Shown piece after piece: positions 57,849 to 64,000 of a DNA stretch of 64,000 nucleotides (the stretch's first letter is position 1; each line of letters starts with the position of its first letter). A program made the translations under genes and the position numbers. Origin of the DNA: Sandaracinus amylolyticus (GTDB lineage Bacteria; Myxococcota_A; Polyangia; Polyangiales; Sandaracinaceae); assembly GCF_021631985.1 (NCBI RefSeq), contig NZ_CP070225.1:2108001-2172000 (forward strand), written 5' to 3'. The notes beneath the pieces were generated by a model that worked only from the letters and a program-made list of their open reading frames with translations, made no database searches and was not told where the DNA came from.

Positions 57849-59090
57849 ATGAGCTGGATCAAGGACAAGGCCCACGCCGAGCTCGCGCGCATCCGTGAGG
57901 CCAAGGAGAAGCAGGTCTATCCGTTCTTCCGCCCGTTCGAGACGGGAGGCCTGCACACGACGATCGCGGGTCAGCCGCTCGTCAACTTCAGCTCGAACGA
58001 CTACCTCGGGCTCACCACGCACCCGAAGGTGAAGGAAGCGGCGAAGGCCGCGGTCGATCGCTACGCGTGCGGCCTCTCGAGCTCGCGCGTGCAGGCGACG
58101 ACGGTGGCGCACGTCGAGCTCGAGGAGCGCCTCGCCAACTGGTTCAAGCTCCCGAAGTGCCTGGTCACGACGACGGGCTACCAGGCGATGGTCGGCACGA
58201 TCATGTCGCTCGCCGACATCGACACCACGCTGGTGCTCGATCAGCTCTCGCACGCGTGCATCCTCGACGGCTCGTTCCTCGCGGCGGGCGTGCCGAAGAG
58301 CGGCGCCGAGATCCGCTTCTTCAACCACAACAGCGCGAAGTCGCTCGACCGCGTGCTGCGCACGAAGGAGCGCAAGAACGCGCTCGTGTGCATCGAGGGC
58401 GTGTACTCGCTCGACGGCGATCAGGCGAAGATCGCGGAGCTGATCGAGGTGTGCGCGAAGCACGACGCGTGTCTCGTGCTCGACGACGCCCACGGCACCG
58501 GCACGCTCGGCGTGCACGGCCGCGGCATCCTCGAGGAGCACGGGCTGGAGGGGAAGTTCCCGAGCGAGAAGCTCGTCGTCGTCTCCACGTTCAGCAAGAC
58601 GTTCGGCGGCATCGGCGGGATCATCCTCGGCGACGAGGAAGTGGTCGATCACATCAAGCACCGCGCGCGCTCGTTCCTGTTCAGCGCGACCCTGCCGGTG
58701 CCGATCGTCGCAGCGGCGAGCACGATCCTCGACATGCTCGAGGAGAACGGCCCGCAGCTGGTCGGCGAGCTGCGCGAGAAGGCGGGCTACATGCGGAAGT
58801 CGCTGAAGGAGATCGGGTTCGATCTCGGGCACAGCGACACCCACATCATGCCGGTGATGTGCCGCGAGGAGCGCAAGGCGCTCTTCATGCACGTCGCGCT
58901 GATGGAGAACGGCGTGATGATGGTGCCGATCACGTACCCGGGCGTGAAGCACGGCGAGGAGCGGCTTCGTCTGAACGTGACGCGCGGGCACTCCCGTGAG
59001 GACATGGACAAGTGCCTCGATCTCCTGAAGACGTACGGCGAGGCGTTCTTCGTTCTCTCGGGGGAAGAGATCGGAGCGCTCGAGGTCTGA
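57849..59090 (+). CDS. alpha-oxoamine synthase family PLP enzyme
   Basis: 413 residues from ATG 57849. Family hallmarks: NFSSNDYLGLTTHPKV, LDQLSHACILDG, CIEGVYSLDGD, LDDAHGTGTLG and the PLP-lysine motif STFSKTFGGIGG. Members are 8-amino-7-oxononanoate synthase, glycine C-acetyltransferase, 5-aminolevulinate synthase and serine palmitoyltransferase. No biotin, threonine or heme genes are nearby, while two ketosynthase-type genes are, so a lipid (sphingoid-type) role is the favoured but unproven option. Confidence 0.88.
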   Translation: MSWIKDKAHAELARIREAKEKQVYPFFRPFETGGLHTTIAGQPLVNFSSNDYLGLTTHPKVKEAAKAAVDRYACGLSSSRVQATTVAHVELEERLANWFKLPKCLVTTTGYQAMVGTIMSLADIDTTLVLDQLSHACILDGSFLAAGVPKSGAEIRFFNHNSAKSLDRVLRTKERKNALVCIEGVYSLDGDQAKIAELIEVCAKHDACLVLDDAHGTGTLGVHGRGILEEHGLEGKFPSEKLVVVSTFSKTFGGIGGIILGDEEVVDHIKHRARSFLFSATLPVPIVAAASTILDMLEENGPQLVGELREKAGYMRKSLKEIGFDLGHSDTHIMPVMCREERKALFMHVALMENGVMMVPITYPGVKHGEERLRLNVTRGHSREDMDKCLDLLKTYGEAFFVLSGEEIGALEV

Positions 59091-59152
59091 GGGATCGGCC
59101 GCGCGCGGAGAGGCTTCGGCCGCGCGGGGGACGAGGTGCGCCGCTCGGTGTG

Positions 59153-59220
59153 GCGCGGACCGACTCGCCCTTTGGGCATCGTGGAGCCGAATTGTCCGGG
59201 CTCGCCCTTCGGGCGTCGCC
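59153..59220. repeat. dispersed repeat, family B, copy 2
   Basis: 68 bp, 62 identical to 55821-55888, in the 261-bp gap between the oxoamine synthase gene and the convergent lipoprotein gene. It contains GCCC-TTT-GGGC and GCCC-TTC-GGGC hairpins. Nothing else is recognised in the gap. Confidence 0.85.
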
Positions 59221-59351
59221 GAGCTCTTCCGCGACCACGAGCAGTGGGAGACCAAGCCGGTCGAGGCCGTGGAGGACGAGCTCTGCGGGTCTGTCTCGGC
59301 GCGCTCACGATCGCAGAGCGCTCACGCGAGCAGAGCGACTCGCGAGCGGCG

Positions 59352-60617
59352 TCAGCGATGGAAGGTGAGCACGGCGCCCGGGTCTTCGCGGTCGGACGCG
59401 CCGGTCGCCACCACCGCGAGCGTGCCGTCGGGCAGCGCGGCGACGAAGTAGTCGTTGTAGTGGTGGGTCGAGAGCGCGCGGGCCCACGCGGGCTCGAAGG
59501 TGATCGGATCGAGCCCCATCAGGAATCCGCTCCACTCGTCGTCGGAGAGCGTGGTCCCGGCGATCTCGAGCTCGCCGGTGAAGGGCCGCGCGATGACGAG
59601 CTCGTCGCCGCGGAACGTGGCCTCCGGGCCCCCAGCGTAACCGGTCCACACCCGGGGCCAGGTGTCGCCGACCTGGAGCTGGAGGATCGTGCCGCCCGTC
59701 GTCCCGAGCAGCACCGGGCGTCCGTCGGGATGCATCAACGCGCCGTATTGGTGGTGCCAGCGCCGCGACTCGATCGGCGTGAGCGCGCCGTCGTCGAGCG
59801 ACACCCACGACACGAACGATCCCGCTCGGTCCGCGAAGCCCCCGCCCTCGGCGTCCCGACCGAACAGGAGCGCGCGGTCGCCGTGGATCGCGGCGAAGCT
59901 CACTCCGACGTCGACGTACGGCTCGCCGGCGATCGGCGCGGGCGCGACGAGGTGCCGGGTCGCGAGGTCGTCGGGCGCGAGGATCGCGGCGAAGGGACCG
60001 TGCCGCACGTCGCTCGCTCCGACGCGCCCGGGGCGGCGCATCGATCCGCCGACGACCACCGCGTCGTCCGACGCCGCGATCGCGCGCACGTAGGGAGGCG
60101 GGGACTCGTCGCTCGTGATCGTCGTGCTCGCGAGGACCGTGAGCGCGCGGTCGAAGCGCACGACGGAGAAGGCGTCGGTCACGCAGCCGTCCTCCACCAG
60201 CGCGTACAGATCTCCGCCGGGGTGCGCGGCGAGGCCGTGCACTCCGAACGACGCGCCCGAGCAATCGATCGCGACGGCGCGGGTGCGGCCCTCGGGTGTG
60301 AAGCAGGCGATGAACGCGTCGCCCTGCATCACCTCGAGGAGCTCGTTGGACGCCTCGCGACCCCTGCGGATCCCGCCGAGGCACGCGTCTCCGTCGGCCG
60401 TGGCCACGAGATCCCACACCCCGAACCCGGGCGGCAGCTCGATCGCGCGCGGCACGGCCGGCCCCGCGTCACCCGGCGACGCGGCGTCCGCTTGCGCCCG
60501 CCCAGCGTCGACGTCGAGCTCGAGCGACGACCGGCTCCCGCATCCGAGCACGCACGACAAGAGCAGCCATCCGAGTGGCTGCAGCACGCGGTCCACCGAC
60601 CGCCAAACGGTGTGCAT
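59352..60617 (-). CDS. secreted lipoprotein of unknown function
   Basis: 421 residues from ATG 60617, with a signal peptide and lipobox (CVLGC). The frame extends further upstream into the 42-bp repeat array but is not coding there. The mature part is beta-rich with repeated segments such as VWDLVATADGDACLGGI, HGLAAHPGGDLYALVEDG, VRAIAASDDAVVVGGSM and YGALMHPDGRPVLLGTTGG, suggesting a beta-propeller. Several Cys residues could form disulfides. The function is unknown. Confidence 0.72.
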   Translation of the reverse strand: MHTVWRSVDRVLQPLGWLLLSCVLGCGSRSSLELDVDAGRAQADAASPGDAGPAVPRAIELPPGFGVWDLVATADGDACLGGIRRGREASNELLEVMQGDAFIACFTPEGRTRAVAIDCSGASFGVHGLAAHPGGDLYALVEDGCVTDAFSVVRFDRALTVLASTTITSDESPPPYVRAIAASDDAVVVGGSMRRPGRVGASDVRHGPFAAILAPDDLATRHLVAPAPIAGEPYVDVGVSFAAIHGDRALLFGRDAEGGGFADRAGSFVSWVSLDDGALTPIESRRWHHQYGALMHPDGRPVLLGTTGGTILQLQVGDTWPRVWTGYAGGPEATFRGDELVIARPFTGELEIAGTTLSDDEWSGFLMGLDPITFEPAWARALSTHHYNDYFVAALPDGTLAVVATGASDREDPGAVLTFHR

Positions 60618-60682
60618 CGCGCGGGAGGATACGCGGTGCACCGCCCGACCGGGTCCCCGATGCGAGCAGCGATTCCTCGCCG

Positions 60683-61050
60683 GAACGCTGATCTCGGCGG
60701 TCAGACCGACCCTCGATGCTCCTCCGTCGCCGAGGTCGGCGATCGAGCCGACCCTCGATGCTCCGCCCGAGCCGATCTCGACGATCACGGGACCGGCGGA
60801 GCTCGTCCACCGCTCACCTCAGCGACTACACCGACCCTCGAAGCGCGGCGGACGCTGATCGCAGCGTGCCGCTCGACCCTCGAAGCGCTGCCGTCGTCGA
60901 CCTCGGTGTCTCGCCCGACCCTCGAAGCAGCCGAACGCTGATCTCAGCGATCGCGCCAGCCTCGCGACGCCCCGAACGCTGACCTCAGCGATCCGGCGAC
61001 CCGCGAACCTGCCGATCGCTCAGGTCCGCGATCACCCCGACCCTATCGGG
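60683..61050. repeat. degenerate tandem repeat array with about 42-bp period
   Basis: CGACCCTCGA occurs exactly at 60707, 60749, 60832, 60874 and 60916, with diverged copies near 60791, 60958, 60997 and 61038, all 39-42 bp apart. Most units also hold a diverged version of GCTGATCTCAGC, a small inverted repeat clearest near 60686, 60853, 60936 and 60976. The array fills most of the 497-bp divergent gap between the lipoprotein gene and the 61115 gene. No cas genes or conserved spacers, so it is not CRISPR. Its function is unknown. Confidence 0.85.
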
Positions 61051-61114
61051 CGTCGCGCGCTCTTCTTCGTGCGCAACGCCCCTCGGCTCGCGCCGAAACC
61101 CTGGATCGTGCGGG

Positions 61115-61972
61115 GTGAGCGTCACCGACGTCGCTGCCGCGCTCCTCTCACCGACGAGCAGAGCGATGCCGCGCCCCGGATATCACCGTGCGATCCAGAT
61201 CCGGCCCGAGCCGATCACGTTCGGAAACTACTGCGACGGCGTCCGCCTGGGCGCGAGCCACGTCAAGCCGCTCGCCGGCTCGCTGCGCGCTGCGGCCCCC
61301 GGCGACCTCTCGCCGACCGCGCGGGCGCAGCTCGACACGATCGACGACATCGCGGTCGTGATCGACGACATCCGCACCGCACGCCACGGATCGGCCGCCG
61401 TGAAGCCGGCGTTCGACCTCCTCGGCGCCGCGTTCGGCGCCACGCACGACACGCTGCTCGCGAAGAGCCGACTCCCGGGGCCGAGCGATGGCATCGGTGC
61501 GCGCGCCGCAGCGCTCGACGCGTGTCTGTTCCCGAACGGCCTCGGGTTCATCCGCTGGGACGCGCACGCCGCGTGGTCCGAGGCCGATCGCATCCTGCGG
61601 GTGATCGCGCAGCTCGGCCTCGAGGCGGAGCTCGACGCGATGATCGGTCCCGAGCTCCGCGCCACGGCCATGACGTCGTGCGACGCGCTGCGCGAGGCGC
61701 TCGGGATCGGAAGCGCGCCCCGCGAGACGCCGCGCTCGAAGGCGCTCCAGCAGGCGATGCACGCGTTCTCGCGCGAGGTCAGCCGCTACGCGCGGATGCT
61801 CGCGGCCGACGTCGACACCACCGACACGACCTCCGTCGAGCGGTTCCGGGACGCGGTGATGATCCCGTTCGACACGTTCCGATCGCGCCGGGGCACGCGC
61901 AGGAAACGCACCGACGTCCGAGAGCAGCCCGCGCCCGGAGATCCGTCGACCCGCCCGATCGACGCGCGTTGA
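61115..61972 (+). CDS. unrecognised 285-aa protein
   Basis: From GTG 61115; ATG 61166 (MPRPGYHRAIQ) is an equally good start. Mostly helical and soluble, with no signal peptide. Segments of note are FGNYCDGVRLGASHVKPLAG, QLDTIDDIAVVIDDIRTA and LGFIRWDAHAAWSEADRIL. The tail is basic (RRGTRRKRTD). No family is recognised. It is divergent from the lipoprotein gene across the 42-bp repeat array. Confidence 0.55.
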   Translation: MSVTDVAAALLSPTSRAMPRPGYHRAIQIRPEPITFGNYCDGVRLGASHVKPLAGSLRAAAPGDLSPTARAQLDTIDDIAVVIDDIRTARHGSAAVKPAFDLLGAAFGATHDTLLAKSRLPGPSDGIGARAAALDACLFPNGLGFIRWDAHAAWSEADRILRVIAQLGLEAELDAMIGPELRATAMTSCDALREALGIGSAPRETPRSKALQQAMHAFSREVSRYARMLAADVDTTDTTSVERFRDAVMIPFDTFRSRRGTRRKRTDVREQPAPGDPSTRPIDAR

Positions 61973-61999
61973 GCGTCTCCGCCCACGCGCTGCGAGGGC

Positions 62000-63331
62000 T
62001 CAGATCGGAATCGACGTGCACCCGAAGATCACGTCGAGCCCTCCGCTCGTGTCCGCCGTCTCTTCACGCGCGAACTCGCACGTGCTGGGGCACAGGATCA
62101 CGCGCGTCGGGTCCGTCGCGTCGTCGTAGTGCCATCCGCCGCGCGTCGGATCACACGACGCCGCCGAGCCCGCGTACGGGATCGTCGTCGAGCCCGACGC
62201 GCCGCGGATCTGCACGTTCACGCGACGCGGATCGAGCAGCGTGCCCTCCGGCGGCTCGGGCATCGCGACCTCGCACTCGATGCGCGAGGTCTCCGCGACC
62301 GTGCTCGCGACGCTGTTCAGGAAGGGGCCCCACGCCGCCGCGCCGGCGCAGATCTGCGCGCGCACGCCGCCGGTGCGCGCGACGAGATCGGTGTACGTCC
62401 AGCCCGGGCTGTCGGGCGTTCCGCCGCCCGGGAACGTGCACGTCTCGTCCTCGTCGGTCTCGCTGCCCCAGCCGTAGATCGCGTTGAACGTGTAGCCCTC
62501 GAAGAGCGTCCCGTACGCCGCCGTGCGAAGCCCCGGCCCGAGCGTGCGCGTGCTGAACGGGTTCCCCGCAGGCCCCGGGAAGTCCTCGAGCGACGTGACC
62601 GTGAGCCGCGGATCACTCGCCTGACAGGTCGCGCCGTTGCTCCGCCCGGGATCGCAGGTGCGCGAGTTGTCGTCGCTCACCACGACGATCGTCTTCGTCG
62701 CGTCGTCGCGCAGCAGATTGCGCCACGGCGCCGAGCCGACGTCGGACGTCTCTCCGTAGCCATCCGTCTGCGCGAGCGTGCCGAGGATCTGCTCGACGGG
62801 CTGGGTGCTGCGGATGTCGACCTCGACGTGGAAGAAGCGCGGACCATCGCCGCAGTTCGCGTCGCCCGCGAGCGGCTGAGGAATGCAGACCTGATAGCGA
62901 TCCCCGCCGCCGACCGTCGTCGCGCCGCGACCGCGCAGGCTCAGCATGATCACGCGGTAGTCGAGATCGCGCCCCGCGATCAGATCGACGAAGTCGTTGA
63001 TGCCCGTCTGGACCTGCATGATCGCGTCGTCCATCGAGCTCGAGTTGTCGACCACCCAGATGATGTCGACCGGCCTTCGCTGCACCTCGACGAGCGAGCT
63101 GCCCATCGCGCAGCCGGCGTCGGGGTCGAAGATGATCGGCGCGTCGGTGGGCGGCGCGTCGACCGGCATCGTCGCGTCGACGGGACCGGCGTCGAATGGA
63201 GCCGCGTCGACGGCTGCGTCGACCAGCAGGCCCGATGCGTCGTAGCCCTCTGCGCGCTCGGTGCACGCAGGCAGGACGAAGGGAAGGGTGAGGGCGAGGA
63301 GCGCCGCGACGCGACCAGACGGCAAGTGCAC
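62000..63331 (-). CDS. VWA-domain lipoprotein
   Basis: 443 residues from ATG 63331 with a signal peptide and lipobox (VLPAC). An Asp/Ala/Pro-rich linker leads to a von Willebrand A domain: DIIWVVDNSSSMDDA contains the MIDAS DxSxS metal motif, and KTIVVVSDDNS provides a later acidic site. The C-terminal part has several Cys pairs (RTCDPG, ETCTF, SCDPTRGG, CPSTCEF). It may bind a protein or surface ligand through a metal ion. It is convergent with the 61115 gene, 27 bp away. Confidence 0.8.
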   Translation of the reverse strand: MHLPSGRVAALLALTLPFVLPACTERAEGYDASGLLVDAAVDAAPFDAGPVDATMPVDAPPTDAPIIFDPDAGCAMGSSLVEVQRRPVDIIWVVDNSSSMDDAIMQVQTGINDFVDLIAGRDLDYRVIMLSLRGRGATTVGGGDRYQVCIPQPLAGDANCGDGPRFFHVEVDIRSTQPVEQILGTLAQTDGYGETSDVGSAPWRNLLRDDATKTIVVVSDDNSRTCDPGRSNGATCQASDPRLTVTSLEDFPGPAGNPFSTRTLGPGLRTAAYGTLFEGYTFNAIYGWGSETDEDETCTFPGGGTPDSPGWTYTDLVARTGGVRAQICAGAAAWGPFLNSVASTVAETSRIECEVAMPEPPEGTLLDPRRVNVQIRGASGSTTIPYAGSAASCDPTRGGWHYDDATDPTRVILCPSTCEFAREETADTSGGLDVIFGCTSIPI

Positions 63332-63458
63332 CGATCGAGCTTATCACGGTGCCGCGACACCAAGCCGGTGACGCCCCGGCGACATCCGCGCCCCATCGGC
63401 TCGTCGGCCTCGGACCTCTCGACGCGCCCGCGCACTTTGTCTACACCGACGTCTCGTC

Positions 63459-64000
63459 GTGCTCCCGCGCCACGTGCTCGTCACGGTCGTCGTCTCGGCG
63501 CTGCTCGGCGCCGCGGTGATCGCGCGCGCGCAGGAGCTCGAGGCCGGCGTGCAGCGCGCGGGCGAGCCCTCGTGGGGCGACCACGCGCATCCCGAGCGAC
63601 GTCGCGCGCGACAGCTCCGGCGCCAGGGCCTCGTGAAGCTGCTCGACGCACAACAGGCCGATCCCGACTCGCTCGGCCCGCCGCCCGAGGTGCTCTTCGA
63701 GCAGGCGCTCCTGCGCTTCGAGCGCGCCCGTCGCGATCTCCCCGACGATCCCGATCTCCTCTACTTCACCGGCCTCGCGCTCGCGGGTTGGTTCCGCCGC
63801 GAGCCCGACGGTCGCGAGGAGCGACGCACCGAAGAAGCGGTCGCGGCGTTCGAGGATCTGCGCCGCGCCGATCCCGACTACCACGCCGATCGCGTCGCGT
63901 TCGAGCTCGCGATCCTGCACTCGCGACGCGGCGATCACCGCGCCGCCGTGACCGAGTACCGTCGCGCGCTCGACGCCGCGCTGCTGCCCGCCGCGCCCAT
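63459..64000 (+). CDS. exported TPR protein, N-terminal part (cut by window edge)
   Basis: From GTG 63459 (GTG 63474 also possible) open to the window end, at least 180 residues. An N-terminal hydrophobic signal (VLVTVVVSALLGAAVIARAQ) is followed by a basic segment and TPR-like repeats (EVLFEQALLRFERARRDLPD, FELAILHSRRGDHRAAVTEY). The frame is on the plus strand; the opposite-strand frame here is a shadow. The function is unknown. Confidence 0.72.
   Translation, partial: MLPRHVLVTVVVSALLGAAVIARAQELEAGVQRAGEPSWGDHAHPERRRARQLRRQGLVKLLDAQQADPDSLGPPPEVLFEQALLRFERARRDLPDDPDLLYFTGLALAGWFRREPDGREERRTEEAVAAFEDLRRADPDYHADRVAFELAILHSRRGDHRAAVTEYRRALDAALLPAAP

Noticed and set aside
57849-59090. Assignment as bioF (biotin synthesis)
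   Set aside because: No other biotin genes are present, and family motifs alone do not separate BioF from Kbl or serine palmitoyltransferase.
60683-61050. Regular repeats suggesting a CRISPR array
   Set aside because: Units are degenerate head-to-tail copies without constant repeats and unique spacers, and no cas genes are near.

Overview
The window is very GC-rich, gene-dense bacterial DNA. Its content points to a myxobacterium of the Polyangia, possibly Sandaracinus-like: Pkn-type Ser/Thr kinases with C-terminal membrane anchors, many secreted Cys-rich lipoproteins (RCC1, MopE-like, thrombospondin-like, VWA), TPR and FHA proteins, a secreted GH13 amylase, and the rpoN-hpf-ptsN order. The taxonomy is inferred from gene content only.

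Layout. (1) 1-6429: right part of an integrated tailed-phage-like element. A leftward, tightly overlapping operon runs Cro-like HTH - 54-aa ORF - zinc-finger protein - RecA/DnaB-type ATPase - small ORF - terS - terL (cut by the window edge). It diverges from a repressor-like gene. A rightward int operon ends inside a tRNA-Arg(CCG) gene, which is the presumed attachment site. (2) 6559-17692: chromosomal genes for an RCC1 lipoprotein, a cNMP-binding protein, a Ser/Thr kinase, DUF3467, a membrane zinc-ribbon protein, an ABC ATPase, a PleD-like diguanylate cyclase and a TPR-dynamin GTPase. (3) 17927-20419: rpoN-hpf-ptsN. (4) 20470-24551: exonuclease/phosphatase-fold protein, secreted alpha/beta hydrolase, FHA protein, Ala/Pro-rich membrane protein. 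(5) 24925-31530: DUF58 - transglutaminase - MoxR ATPase - TPR operon. (6) 31604-35099: small secreted and membrane proteins. (7) 35190-38632: GH13 amylase next to a LamB-like porin, a starch/maltodextrin uptake pair. (8) 38816-47678: ABC-F ATPase, a MarR-protoglobin operon divergent from SixA, NADH dehydrogenase II, then response regulator - hybrid histidine kinase - AraC. (9) 47819-59090: DUF6159 membrane protein, FabF-like synthase, second kinase, 47-aa zinc ribbon, Cys-rich lipoprotein, a ketosynthase homologue lacking both catalytic His, a four-helix-bundle protein between inverted hexamer arrays, and an alpha-oxoamine synthase. (10) 59352-64000: lipoproteins, unknowns, a 42-bp-period degenerate repeat array, and a TPR protein cut by the right edge.

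Two features recur. Six of the thirteen convergent protein-gene pairs abut with zero spacing, five through a shared TGATCA and one through TAGCTA. A dispersed, hairpin-forming element of about 70-85 bp sits just beyond the 3' ends of genes at four places. The best candidates for undescribed biology are these two patterns, the MarR-protoglobin module with twin operators, the His-less ketosynthase, the 42-bp array in a divergent promoter region, and the inverted hexamer arrays around the four-helix-bundle gene.
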